The notes under the pieces: generated by a model | Seen by the model: the letters and a program-made list of their open reading frames with translations, nothing else | What the model was told of the DNA's origin: nothing | Database searches by the model: none | From: G963669295 sp963669295 | Lineage (GTDB): Bacteria > Bacteroidota > Bacteroidia > Flavobacteriales_D > CALLUQ01 | NCBI GenBank assembly: GCA_963669295.1 | Contig: OY769938.1 | Span: forward strand, 4,278,001-4,342,000 | Direction of reading: 5' to 3' | Length of the DNA stretch: 64,000 nt | Part shown: positions 32,384 to 41,297 of the stretch, piece after piece | Numbering within the stretch: the stretch's first letter is position 1 | Layout: every line of letters starts with the position of its first letter | Made by a program: the position numbers and the translations under genes

Positions 32384-34051
32384 ATGCAGTATTTTAAATG
32401 GATGTTTACCATTGCATTGACTGCGGTCATGACCTACAGCAATGCGCAAACCACTTCGTTTACTCGAGCCGATTCGTTGCGTGGTTTTTTAAGCCCCGAA
32501 CGTACTTGCTACGATGTTACTTATTACCATTTAGAGGTAAAAGTTGATGTGGAGCAGCAAAGCCTTGAAGGATCAAACACGGTGTTGTTTGATGTAGTAG
32601 AAAGCACCAACCGCATTCAATTGGACTTGTTTCAGGAGCTGGACATCAAGTCGGTGTTGGATGCCGGGGGCAAGCCATTGAAGGTTGAACGAGAACACAA
32701 CGCTTTTTTCATCACCTTTCCACAACCTTTAGCAAAAGGCAGTCGGCACAGTGTTAAAGTGAATTATGGCGGCAAGCCTCGTGTGGCACCTCGTCCGCCC
32801 TGGGATGGAGGGTTGAGCTGGCAAAAAGATGCGGAGGGCAATCCATGGGTGGTGGTAACCTGCCAGGGGTTGGGAGCCAGTGTGTGGTGGCCGAATAAAG
32901 ATACGCAGGCCGATGAGCCCGACAGCATGCTCATTAGTGTAACGGTGCCCAACGGGTTGATGGATGTATCGAACGGTCGCTTGCGCAAAGTAACACAAGT
33001 GAATAAAAAATGGACCCGCTACGATTGGTTTGTAGCCAACCCCATCAATAACTATTCTGTAACATTAAACATCGGTAAGTACACCCACTTTAGCGATACT
33101 TATGCCGGTGAAAATGGCAACCTCACCCTCGACTATTATGTAATGCCCTACGATTTAGAGAAAGCCAAAGAGCAGTTTAAACAGGTAAAACCCATGTTGG
33201 CTTGTTTCGAGAAAAGTTTTGGTCCATACCCCTTTTACGAAGATGGGTATAAGCTGGTGCAGTCGCCCCACCCAGGCATGGAACACCAGTCGGCCATCGC
33301 TTACGGCAACTATTTCAAAAATGGTTATCGCTTGCGTTCCAGTTCTAAAATAGGGTTGTTGTTCGATTTCATCATCATTCATGAAACGGCACACGAGTGG
33401 TTTGGCAATAGCATTACTTCTAAAGACATTGCCGACATGTGGGTGCACGAAAGTTTTGGAGCCTATTTGGAAGCGGTGTATGTAGAATGCGAGTTGGGCT
33501 ATGAGGCGGCCATGGAGTACATGTATGGCAAACGCAACGAGGTACAGTTTGATCGTCCAATTTTAGGAACGTATGGCGTAAATCACCAGGGTTCGGGCGA
33601 TATGTACCCCAAAGGTGCTTTGCTATTAAACATGCTGCGTCATGCTTGCGATGGTCATGAACAATGGGGAACCATGTTGCGTGATATGGGCGATACATTT
33701 CGCCACAAGGTAGTAACGTATGAAGAGGTAACCGGTTTTATGAGCAAGGCATTGAACCGCGATTTCTCGAAAGTGTTTGAGCATTATTTTACCCGGATAG
33801 AACTGCCGGTATTAAAGGTCAGCATTAGTGTGGTGGCAGGAAAGCAGCAGTTAACCTATTCGTGGCAATCGGCTATTGAGGGGTTTGATTTGCCCATAGA
33901 GGTACTGGTGGGCGATGGAAAATGGCAAAAGATTTATCCTACCTCAACCCCGCAAACCATGACCATACAATTGAGCAACCCCGAAAGCTTTGTGGCTCAT
34001 CCCAACTATTTTGTGGAGGTAGAAAAACGGGTGAGTTTTCGGTTGGAGTGA
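32384..34051 (+). CDS. Secreted M1 family metallopeptidase
   Basis: 555 residues from ATG 32384; an earlier in-frame ATG at 32315 lies inside the terminator and is rejected. Signal peptide: MQYFKWMFTIALTAVMTYSN. The M1 catalytic core is intact: HETAHEWFGN with the third zinc ligand in WVHESFGAYLE 19 residues on. The exopeptidase motif reads HPGMEHQSAIAYG where classical aminopeptidase N has GAMEN; this variant is common in Bacteroidota. Length is short for the family, lacking the C-terminal ERAP1-like domain. It probably trims peptides at the cell surface or in the periplasm. TACCTTG ends 4 nt before the ATG, another possible leaderless start. Confidence 0.92.
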   Translation: MQYFKWMFTIALTAVMTYSNAQTTSFTRADSLRGFLSPERTCYDVTYYHLEVKVDVEQQSLEGSNTVLFDVVESTNRIQLDLFQELDIKSVLDAGGKPLKVEREHNAFFITFPQPLAKGSRHSVKVNYGGKPRVAPRPPWDGGLSWQKDAEGNPWVVVTCQGLGASVWWPNKDTQADEPDSMLISVTVPNGLMDVSNGRLRKVTQVNKKWTRYDWFVANPINNYSVTLNIGKYTHFSDTYAGENGNLTLDYYVMPYDLEKAKEQFKQVKPMLACFEKSFGPYPFYEDGYKLVQSPHPGMEHQSAIAYGNYFKNGYRLRSSSKIGLLFDFIIIHETAHEWFGNSITSKDIADMWVHESFGAYLEAVYVECELGYEAAMEYMYGKRNEVQFDRPILGTYGVNHQGSGDMYPKGALLLNMLRHACDGHEQWGTMLRDMGDTFRHKVVTYEEVTGFMSKALNRDFSKVFEHYFTRIELPVLKVSISVVAGKQQLTYSWQSAIEGFDLPIEVLVGDGKWQKIYPTSTPQTMTIQLSNPESFVAHPNYFVEVEKRVSFRLE

Positions 34052-34663
34052 TTAGCTGAAGTGATTGACTAAATCGGTGATAGGACTACTGATGGATTCG
34101 TGTTCCATCTCGAACGACATCACCACTTCAATGGCACTAAAGTGCATGATACAAGTAGCTTCGCCCAGTATGCGGTTAATGAGCTGTGTGCCTATTGCGG
34201 CTAAATCTTCCACCTCAAAACCGTGCAACATTCCGGTACAAATGATGAGCCGAAAACCTTCCAACCCTTTCATGGCCACGTAGATCCAATCAGAGGCATC
34301 GATGGTTTGCAGTTGCATAAAGCTGTTGTATACTTCCCATTGGTAGGGATCGGTTACCGCAGGTTTGGCAGCGTAAAACTCCCAGCCGGGCAGAGTAGGG
34401 GCAGCAGCTACAATGGCAGTGCTCAATGCTAACCGTTCGCGGTCGCCATTGGGAGAGATGGTAAAGGCATGGGGGGCATCTATTCCCTGGCTCAATTCCC
34501 AGGCAAACAAACCAAAACTCAATACCTGATCGTTGAGCAGTTCTACCACCTTTTCGGGGTCTTCTACTGCGCTGAATAGCGGCTCGTGGTGTTCGAACCA
34601 TTGCCAAAAGGCTTCAATTTTTGCTAATGCATCATCATGTTCCACGAGGCTAAAGGTACACAT
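34052..34663 (-). CDS. Unknown 203-residue protein downstream of the eCIS-core gene
   Basis: No signal peptide. N-terminal helices (LAKIEAFWQWFEHHEPLFSA, VVELLNDQVLSFGLFAWEL) lead into a strand AFTISPNGDRERLALSTAIV and the pattern AAAPTLPGWEFYAAKPA, which recurs in a group of small uncharacterised bacterial proteins. A strand-rich C-terminal half contains DWIYVAMKGLEGFRLIICTG. It starts 5 nt after the stop of the DUF4157 gene, so the two are surely co-transcribed. An immunity, chaperone or loading role for the upstream effector-like protein is possible but not shown by sequence. Confidence 0.7.
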   Translation of the reverse strand: MCTFSLVEHDDALAKIEAFWQWFEHHEPLFSAVEDPEKVVELLNDQVLSFGLFAWELSQGIDAPHAFTISPNGDRERLALSTAIVAAAPTLPGWEFYAAKPAVTDPYQWEVYNSFMQLQTIDASDWIYVAMKGLEGFRLIICTGMLHGFEVEDLAAIGTQLINRILGEATCIMHFSAIEVVMSFEMEHESISSPITDLVNHFS

Positions 34664-34668
34664 TCATC

Positions 34669-36597
34669 TTAATCGATGAGTTGTAGGTGACCTTCTGCTA
34701 CCAATCCATCAATAATGGTTTGTATTTCAGAAATAATGAGTGCCGCCATGGCATTGATGCTTTCGGGTTGTGTGGCGACAGCCATGTTATTGACACGGTC
34801 TTGCACAAATGCTTCACCAGCAGCAGTAGGGTAGGGAACGTATTGCCATACGCTGGTATACAGTGCCGCGTAGTTGGGCGATGCATTGGAGTTGGCAGCA
34901 TTCAGCACGTTGGCTTTCGATTGGGCTACGGCCTTCTTGCCAATTTCCAGGCTATCGGCATTGAGTGAGTCGTCGCCAGAAAGGGTCCAGCTATCTCCTA
35001 CCGCATTTTCTACTTCTACCATGCGTGCATTCAGTTCGTCGTGGGTGGCTTTGGCATAGGCATTCATAATGAGTGGTCGACCAGTGGTTGCATCTTCGTA
35101 AATCCCTTCAAGGAGGCTGGCAAATACGCCCTCGGTTTCGATGTTGCGTCCGTGCCATGCGGTGGATTCGTATTGTGAGCAAAGGGCAACGAGGCCGGGG
35201 TTGCTCCATGCTATTGCTGCAATGCCTTCAAACACGGCATCTTCGTTGCCGGGAATCGATCCCTCAGCAAGGGCCATCACATCTTGTTTGTTCACCAGGT
35301 GCCCGGCTGCAAAAGCATCGGTTAAGAAGTGGTCGCCAAAGGCATTGGTGGCCAAAGCCCGGTCGCGGTCGCCAGCAATCATCAGGTCGATGGCTTCGCG
35401 GTGATAGCGTTCCCACATGTCTTTGTGATTGTCGCTAGTGGTACCTGCCGTGGAGGTAGGGGTAAGCGAAGCATTTTGAGGAGCAAAATGGGCATCGTTG
35501 GCAGTGGCAAGGTCGAGATAACGTCCGCCAGTAGCCGCCTGCCATTCGTCGGTGGTTACCGATCCTGGGGCGCTGGCCTCTCGTACCAGCAAGTCTTTCA
35601 TGGTGCGTAAGTCGCTTGGGCTGGCGGTATACAAATCGTCGGGAGTACCAAAAAAATCGGCAATGGCAATGAGTTCACCATAGGTAAAGTCGACCCCTTG
35701 TATGGTAATCACTTCTTGCGGAGCCGACGATGCAGCAGCAGCAGGATCTACCCGCACATTGTTGCTGGGAATAAGGATTTCTTCGTATTTATAAAAGCCA
35801 ATTTCTTTGCGCCCATCGAAGTCGAATTCGTGCAGTTTATCTTTATTGAGTTCCCGCAGCTCGGCCACATCCACGCCAAACTTTCGAGCAATTACAATTA
35901 AGCCCTCCCCGGGTTGAACGATGTAGGGTTGATGGTCGGCTACTAGCATGTTGTCTACCGCCCCAAACTGCGTATGCTCGCCTGTGCCGTAGCGTTGAAT
36001 TTTAAAGGGAACTGCTGCCCCTTGCTGCACGGTATGGGTAAGCTCGTGGGCTAACAAATGCTTGCCTGCTTTACTAGTAGGGTTGTAATTGCCCTCGTTA
36101 AAATAAATGTTGTTGCCATGGGTAAACGCTTTGGCGCCCAACTCCTGGTTCATTTGCACGGCCTTGCTGTCGGTATGAACTTTTACCTGGCTAAAGTCAG
36201 CTCCCATCTTTTGTCCCATTTCGTACTGTGTACTGGAGGGTAACGTTTGGCCGTTATTGGGTTGGTGAAGCTGCTGGTCGAGCGTAGGGGAGGCATAGCC
36301 TTGTTCATTTCCACCTTCTTTTGGCTGCACCAGCCCTTTCGACATCATCTGTATTTTTTCTTCGTCTTCGGCAATCATTTGTACGGTACTGCTCTTTTCC
36401 GTCATCAGTTGCACCTTGCTTTCTTCATCATCGGGCATCATCTGAACGCTGTTGCCAGTAACCTGGTCGGCCACGGCATCGGCCTCTTGTTCTAACGGAT
36501 CGTTAGCAGCACCTGCCTCCACTTTTGTTTGTACTGGCGTGTGTTGATTGATGTTGGGATTGTTTTGCGGGGTTGAAGTAGTTTTTAAAGTAGTCAT
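34669..36597 (-). CDS. DUF4157 (eCIS core domain) protein with LysM-like and zinc phosphoesterase-like domains
   Basis: 642 residues, no signal peptide. Residues about 35-100 are degenerate acidic repeats containing VQMM, VQLM, VQMI, IQMM and VQPK. Residues about 115-200 are the DUF4157 domain: MGQKMGADFSQVKVHTDSKA, GNNIYFNEGNYNP, HLLAHELTHTVQQG with the HExxH-like HELTH. Residues about 225-275 look like LysM (YIVQPGEGLIVIARKFGVDV). Residues about 385-450 include an H/D-rich helical segment (MWERYHREAIDLMIAGDRDR, then AFGDHFLTDAFAAGHL) reminiscent of the all-helical zinc phospholipase C / S1-P1 nuclease fold. DUF4157 marks cargo of extracellular contractile injection systems. No injection-system gene is in the window. 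Confidence 0.85.
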   Translation of the reverse strand: MTTLKTTSTPQNNPNINQHTPVQTKVEAGAANDPLEQEADAVADQVTGNSVQMMPDDEESKVQLMTEKSSTVQMIAEDEEKIQMMSKGLVQPKEGGNEQGYASPTLDQQLHQPNNGQTLPSSTQYEMGQKMGADFSQVKVHTDSKAVQMNQELGAKAFTHGNNIYFNEGNYNPTSKAGKHLLAHELTHTVQQGAAVPFKIQRYGTGEHTQFGAVDNMLVADHQPYIVQPGEGLIVIARKFGVDVAELRELNKDKLHEFDFDGRKEIGFYKYEEILIPSNNVRVDPAAAASSAPQEVITIQGVDFTYGELIAIADFFGTPDDLYTASPSDLRTMKDLLVREASAPGSVTTDEWQAATGGRYLDLATANDAHFAPQNASLTPTSTAGTTSDNHKDMWERYHREAIDLMIAGDRDRALATNAFGDHFLTDAFAAGHLVNKQDVMALAEGSIPGNEDAVFEGIAAIAWSNPGLVALCSQYESTAWHGRNIETEGVFASLLEGIYEDATTGRPLIMNAYAKATHDELNARMVEVENAVGDSWTLSGDDSLNADSLEIGKKAVAQSKANVLNAANSNASPNYAALYTSVWQYVPYPTAAGEAFVQDRVNNMAVATQPESINAMAALIISEIQTIIDGLVAEGHLQLID

Positions 36598-36900
36598 TCA
36601 ATAAAGTTCGTGGCTCTCTATAAGAAATACAAGGACAATTTATACCAGGTTTAACAGGGTGAAATGAAAAGCAAAAACGATTATCGTTTGTAAATCAGGC
36701 TTTTACATGGGGTTTGTGGTGTCAGAATTGACAGGGGATAGGTAGGGAGATTCCCCCATTTCAATCCCCCCAATTCCCAGGCAAGCCAACCAAAGCCCAG
36801 CACCCAATTGCTCAACAATGCTATTATACGATCAAGCTCTTCACCAGCTATTGCAGAAGGTGTCTGTCAAAAATTTTTGGTGCACATTTGCATCGCAAAA

Positions 36901-37253
36901 GTGGACTTCCGCGTTTCAAAAGTGGACTTTTGCGTTTCAAAAATGGACTTCCGCGTTTCAAAAGTGGACTTCCGCGTTTCAAAAATGGACTTCCGCGTTT
37001 CAAAAGTGGACTTTTGCGTTTCAAAAGTGGACTTTTGCGTTTCAAAAATGGGCTTCTGCGTTTCAAAAGTGGACTTTTGCGTTTCAAAAATGGGCTTCTG
37101 CGTTTCAAAAGTGGACTTTTGCGTTTCAAAAGTGGACTTTTGCGTTTCAAAAATGGGCTTCTGCGTTTCAAAAGTGGACTTCCGCGTTTCAAAAGTGGAC
37201 TTTTACGTTTCAAAAATGGACTTCCGCGTTTCAAAAGTGCCCCCATTTCAAAA
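36901..37253. repeat. 21-bp tandem repeat array (16 full units plus a partial)
   Basis: Each unit starts RTGGRCTTYY and ends GCGTTTCAAAA; sixteen full units fill 36901-37236 with no indel, and a degenerate partial follows to 37253. Units differ only at positions 1 (A/G), 5 (A/G), 8 and 9 (C/T), plus one G-to-A at position 10 in unit 15. Four forms occur: G-A-CC (units 1, 4, 14), G-A-TT (2, 6, 7, 9, 11, 12 and, with the extra change, 15), A-A-CC (3, 5, 16) and A-G-CT (8, 10, 13). A-G-CT always follows G-A-TT. All changes are transitions. Confidence 0.95.
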
Positions 37254-37264
37254 AGCGAGCCGTC

Positions 37265-37303
37265 GTTGCGAGCCTTCCGCTGCAAGCGGAACAGCGAAGC
37301 AAC
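37265..37303. repeat. REP-like palindromic element
   Basis: A two-part hairpin: outer GTTGC (37265-37269) with GCAAC (37299-37303), inner TTCCGCT (37275-37281) with AGCGGAA (37285-37291) around a GCA loop. The flanks CGTTGCGAG and GCGAAGCAAC resemble the CGTCATTGCGAG...GCGAAGCAATC family of dispersed extragenic palindromes found in many bacteria. Copies elsewhere in the genome would confirm it. Confidence 0.65.
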
Positions 37304-37418
37304 CTCCCAATGCCTTTTAAGTTTAAATCGTATGCTGATTAATGTACCGGTAAGAGCTGTTTAGAGTGATGCTGCAATTGGTTAAAGCTCCAGATACCAG
37401 GTTCTTGCAGAGCAACCC

Positions 37419-38954
37419 TTAATTTTTGACTACCTTAAAAGATTGGTTGCCAATGCCATCAACATGCAGCAGGTAAGTACCATTCGAGAGGTTTTCCAAT
37501 TCAATTACGGTTTTCAACGTTGCAATTTTATTGGACAAAACAGCTCTGCCACGATTATCGTAAATGGTATATGTTGCACCGATCTGCTGAGCATCAACAG
37601 TCATGGTAATTTGATCTGTGGTTGGATTAGGGAATACGTCGGGCATCACCTGCTTTAATCCTTCTGCTATCCCTACGTTAAAAGAAAGCTTCACTATCCA
37701 ATAATCTTTGTCGCCATAGTTGCTAGTTACATCACCATCGTTCGACTGCGAATATCCAGCAATAATATAGCCTCCATCAGCAGTTTCTTTTACAGCGTAT
37801 GCTTCATCATTTTCACTTCCACCAAGCGATTTTTGCCAATCAAGCAGGCCATTGCTGGTAAGTTTAACCAGCCAATAATCCTGGTTGCCGTGATTGCCTG
37901 TTACATCGCCATCATTTGAGGGAGAAGACCCTATAACAATGTACCCAAGATCCGAAGTTTGTTGCATGGCGTAAGCCCTATCGCCATCAGAGCCCCCCAA
38001 CGATTTTTGCCAGGTAATGGCGCCAATGCTGTCGAGCTTCACAATCCAATAATCAACACGAAAATGGTTCCCTGTTACATCTCCATCAGTAGAGTTAGAA
38101 TAGCCAGCAACAATGTACCCTCCATCGGTGGTTTGTTCGATGTAATTTGCCCAGTCTATGTCACTTCCCCCCAACGATTTTTCCCATAAAACAGCACCTG
38201 TACTATCGAGTTTAACGATCCAGTAATCGTTATCCCCGAGATTAACTGAAACATCCCCATCATTTGATTGAGATTCTCCAGCAACGATATATCCATTGTC
38301 GTTGGTTTGTTGAACAAAAAGTGCGACATCGGTGATACTTCCCCCCAATGATTTTTGCCAGGTAAGGTTGCCTATACTATCGAGCTTCACGATCCAGTAG
38401 TCGTAACCACCATGGTTGCCTGTTACGTCGCCATCATTAGAATCTGAATATCCTCCCACAATATAGCCACCATCGGTGGTTTGTTGGATGGAATAAAGAT
38501 ACTCATCAATGCTTCCGCCAAAGGATTTTTGCCAGGTAAGGTTACCCGGACCATCAAGTTTTACGATCCAGTAGTCGGCTGCACCATGGTTGCCTGTTAC
38601 ATCGCCATCATTGGAGGAAGAAGATCCACCAACAACACATCCACCGTCGGCAGTTGGTACTACCGACCAGCCAAAATCATTCCATGTACCCCCAAAAGAT
38701 TTCTGCCAAATAAGGTTACCTCCACCATCAAGCTTTACGATCCAATAATCGGCTCCACCATGATTGCCAGTTACATCACCATCATTGGAGTAAGAAAATC
38801 CTGCTACCAGGTATCCGCCATCTGCAGTTGGTTCAATAGAATGGGCTTCGTCAATTAACATTCCACCAAAAGATTTTTGCCATTCAATAGTGGGTTGTGC
38901 ACTACTTTGGAATGCCAGTAAGCAGAGTGCCAGGAAGGAGAATAAGCACTTCAT
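37419..38954 (-). CDS. T9SS-exported protein of seven 58-residue repeats
   Basis: 511 residues with a signal peptide (MKCLFSFLALCLLAFQSSAQ). Seven consecutive repeats of about 58 residues (about 22-430) share WQKSxGG at the start, then DGGYIVAGYSxSNDGDVTGN and DYWIVKLDSxG. The seven-fold pattern with strand-like blocks fits a seven-bladed beta-propeller. Residues about 440-511 are a type A sorting domain (VFPNPTTDQITMTVD, ATYTIYDNRGRAVL, LSNGTYLLHVDG). The DNDGDVTGNH motifs could bind calcium. Function unknown, probably surface-exposed. A promoter pair is visible upstream. Confidence 0.88.
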   Translation of the reverse strand: MKCLFSFLALCLLAFQSSAQPTIEWQKSFGGMLIDEAHSIEPTADGGYLVAGFSYSNDGDVTGNHGGADYWIVKLDGGGNLIWQKSFGGTWNDFGWSVVPTADGGCVVGGSSSSNDGDVTGNHGAADYWIVKLDGPGNLTWQKSFGGSIDEYLYSIQQTTDGGYIVGGYSDSNDGDVTGNHGGYDYWIVKLDSIGNLTWQKSLGGSITDVALFVQQTNDNGYIVAGESQSNDGDVSVNLGDNDYWIVKLDSTGAVLWEKSLGGSDIDWANYIEQTTDGGYIVAGYSNSTDGDVTGNHFRVDYWIVKLDSIGAITWQKSLGGSDGDRAYAMQQTSDLGYIVIGSSPSNDGDVTGNHGNQDYWLVKLTSNGLLDWQKSLGGSENDEAYAVKETADGGYIIAGYSQSNDGDVTSNYGDKDYWIVKLSFNVGIAEGLKQVMPDVFPNPTTDQITMTVDAQQIGATYTIYDNRGRAVLSNKIATLKTVIELENLSNGTYLLHVDGIGNQSFKVVKN

Positions 38955-38972
38955 TTCAAGACTATTTGCAGG

Positions 38973-39003
38973 CTAAAGTACAACCTTATAGCATATTGTC
39001 AAA
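38973..39003 (-). promoter_or_regulatory. Promoter of the seven-repeat T9SS gene
   Basis: On the minus strand TTTG (39000-39003), 19-nt spacer, TACTTTAG (38973-38980), 18 nt before the start codon. Confidence 0.5.
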
Positions 39004-39082
39004 GCTTATCTATGCGCAGTTCTGTTTCAGCAATACGCGGTTATATTTTAGTATTCCATAAAGCACTGTGGCAAGTACCGAT

Positions 39083-40327
39083 TCAATCTTCAATCAACCC
39101 CAGCCGCTCGCGTTTTTCAAAATCGAGGATGAGCAGGTAGTACCAAATTACCCCAATCATATAAAGTCCGGCAGTAATGAGAAAGATGTGCATGTAAGCG
39201 ATGTTGCTTTCGCGGAGGTATTCGAATACTCCGGCACTTACAAACCAACTGCCATTCCAAATAGCAGCGATGAGGGCACTTACAATTTCCTGGTTTTTCT
39301 TGCCTACGTATTTCATGGTCAGGTCGCTGGTCATTGGCCCTGCAAGGTTCATCAAGGGTTGGCGTAGGATGTAGCATAAAATGGCAATGTATACAGCCCA
39401 TGGCGATAGTTGATACATTTCTGTGGTGGCCAGCCCTATTAACATTAAAATGGCCATAGATTGTGTGGTGGGGATAGCGCGTTTGTATCCCATCTTTTGT
39501 TTGATGGCGGGAACAAATACTACCGAGGCAAAGACGACAATGAGTGCTACTGAGCCGATAAGGGAAAACTGGTCGGAGTCGACTCCATGAATTTTAAAGA
39601 AAAACAAGCTGATAAAGGGAATGGTAAGTCCGGCACCAATGGCAATGAGTAGGGTAGGCACCATCACTTTAAAAATAAGGGAGTAGTCGTAGTCGCCAAA
39701 GGCAAAACGCTTGTTAGGGTCTGTTTCTACGGTTTCTTTTACCTTGATTCGGGCGATGAAAAACAGCGAGCAAAAACCAACGATGGCCAGCAGTTGCAAG
39801 ATGAGCTTTTCATCGAACAATCCTGGATTGATGTTCCTAAAGCTAAAGATGAGGATACCAGCTATGATGCCGGCAAAGCTCCAGGTGGAATAGCTGAGGG
39901 AGATGGCTTCGGTATGGGTGTCTTTACGGGCGTTGCGCAAAATAAAGGGTAGGGCAGTTACCTGCAAACAGGTGAAGGCAACGCCCCAGGTAATTTGAGC
40001 CGCATAAATGAGCCAGTCGATGTGTTCGGATACAGCATGAATGATGAGCAATGCCGAAATGGGCACGCCAAACCCGGCAATGTAAAACAGGGGCTTAATT
40101 TTTCGGTTGCGAATAAAGATGCCTAGCGGAAAGGAAATGATGAGTACGCTGAGGAATCGGTACTTGATGTATTGGGCACTTTCGTGATCGTGGTAGCCTT
40201 CTTTTTCCATGTAAATTAACAGGATAAGCAAGAAGGCAGCATTAATCAGTTGGATAAACACTTCTGCCACAATCATGGCCACGATGTGTTTTTCTAACTT
40301 TTTGTACGAGCGTAGTGCTTTAAGCAT
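39083..40327 (-). CDS. MFS transporter
   Basis: 414 residues with about 12 hydrophobic helices and a central charged loop near residue 200 (VKETVETDPNKRFAFGDYDY). A basic motif between helices 2 and 3 (PLGIFIRNRKIKPLFYIAGF) corresponds to MFS motif A. The sixth and seventh helices flank the loop as usual. Substrate cannot be told. The ATG overlaps the miaA stop by 8 nt, making it the last gene of the tRNA-maturation operon. The product ends with a charged cytosolic tail (LDFEKRERLGLIED). Confidence 0.88.
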   Translation of the reverse strand: MLKALRSYKKLEKHIVAMIVAEVFIQLINAAFLLILLIYMEKEGYHDHESAQYIKYRFLSVLIISFPLGIFIRNRKIKPLFYIAGFGVPISALLIIHAVSEHIDWLIYAAQITWGVAFTCLQVTALPFILRNARKDTHTEAISLSYSTWSFAGIIAGILIFSFRNINPGLFDEKLILQLLAIVGFCSLFFIARIKVKETVETDPNKRFAFGDYDYSLIFKVMVPTLLIAIGAGLTIPFISLFFFKIHGVDSDQFSLIGSVALIVVFASVVFVPAIKQKMGYKRAIPTTQSMAILMLIGLATTEMYQLSPWAVYIAILCYILRQPLMNLAGPMTSDLTMKYVGKKNQEIVSALIAAIWNGSWFVSAGVFEYLRESNIAYMHIFLITAGLYMIGVIWYYLLILDFEKRERLGLIED

Positions 40328-41297
40328 TCAAATGTTGATTCAAGTACGCCAGCACTGCTTCAAGCTGTGTGGGTTCGAACCATTGGGTGGTTTCATCTTT
40401 CCTGAACCAGGTAAGCTGACGTTTGGCAAATCTACGGGTATTTCGTTTAATGGTGGCAATGGCCTCTTCTACTGTAATTTTTTCATCAAATGCTTCAAAC
40501 AATTCTTTGTACCCTACCGTTTGTAGCGCATTGCATTTTCGGTGGGGGTACATGGCTTTGGCTTCTTCCAGTAATCCAGCTGCTACCATGGCATCTACCC
40601 GTTGGTTGATGCGGTTGTACAAAAGTTCGCGATCGGTATTTAACCCAATTTTAATGATGTTGAAAGGGCGTGGCTGCACCTGTTTTTGTAGAAAAGAGGA
40701 GTAGGGGCGTTGCGACAGGAGACATACTTCTATGGCGCGCATCAGCCGTTGGGTATTTTGCAAATCGGCCGTGGCATAATACTCGGGGTCGAGTGTTTTT
40801 ATTTGTGCTTGCAGTGCTTCAATGCCTTCGTTTTCGAATTGATCAATAAGCTGTTGCCTGATTCGTTCGTCTGATTTGGGCAGGTCGTCGATGCCATTGC
40901 ACACAGCGTTGATGTACAATCCCGATCCTCCTACCATAATGGCTACCGGGTGGCGCGTAAAGATGTTGTGAATGGCGGCCAGTGCATCTTTTTCGAACTT
41001 GCCGGCACTGTAGTCGTCTTGAACAGATAAATGATGTAGCAAATGGTGGGGTACCCCTTGTAACTCCTCCTGGGTAGGTGCTGCTGTGCCAATCGACATT
41101 TCTTTGTAAAACTGCCTCGAATCGGCCGATACTACTTCGGTATTGAAGTGCTGCGCCAACTGAATGGAAAGTGCGGTTTTGCCAATGGCGGTAGGGCCAA
41201 GTACTACAATAAGGGTATGTGGTGTGGTTGCTATCGTTGCAAAGCTTTTAATCCGCCAATAAACATACTTATCCCCAAAATAATGGCACCGTACCAA
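40320..41297 (-). CDS. miaA: tRNA dimethylallyltransferase
   Basis: 325 residues as given. The P-loop GPTAIGKTALSIQLAQ, the substrate block VVSADSRQFYKEMSIGTAAP and HHLLHHLSVQDDYSAGKFEK are typical, followed by MVGGSGLYINAVCNGIDDLP and the RRFAKRQLTWFRKDE zone. MiaA isopentenylates A37 of tRNAs reading UNN codons. The start is uncertain: no ATG, GTG or TTG occurs in frame between the upstream stop (41231) and the P-loop, so the only canonical option is TTG 41297. That overlaps the upstream gene by 67 nt and adds about 20 residues. An ATT or ATA start is the alternative. Confidence 0.95.
   Translation of the reverse strand: MVRCHYFGDKYVYWRIKSFATIATTPHTLIVVLGPTAIGKTALSIQLAQHFNTEVVSADSRQFYKEMSIGTAAPTQEELQGVPHHLLHHLSVQDDYSAGKFEKDALAAIHNIFTRHPVAIMVGGSGLYINAVCNGIDDLPKSDERIRQQLIDQFENEGIEALQAQIKTLDPEYYATADLQNTQRLMRAIEVCLLSQRPYSSFLQKQVQPRPFNIIKIGLNTDRELLYNRINQRVDAMVAAGLLEEAKAMYPHRKCNALQTVGYKELFEAFDEKITVEEAIATIKRNTRRFAKRQLTWFRKDETTQWFEPTQLEAVLAYLNQHLNA

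Larger units (their letters stand above)
36598..37418. other. Gene-free accessory region with repeats
   Basis: 821 nt between two minus-strand genes. 36598-36900 must hold the promoter of the eCIS-core gene; it has C-rich and G-rich patches near 36735-36800 but no clear boxes. 36901-37253 is the 21-bp repeat array and 37265-37303 a REP-like hairpin. 37304-37418 shows nothing. Long open frames cross the array in all three plus frames and on the minus strand only because the unit is a multiple of three without stops. Confidence 0.7.

Noticed and set aside
36901..37253. A CRISPR array
   Set aside because: Units are directly adjacent with no spacers, and no cas gene is present.
36808..37364. Long open frames in several readings across the 21-bp array, which would encode repeat proteins
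   Set aside because: The unit is a multiple of three and free of stops in these frames, so open frames arise automatically. No signal peptide, ribosome site or flanking coding sequence supports any of them.
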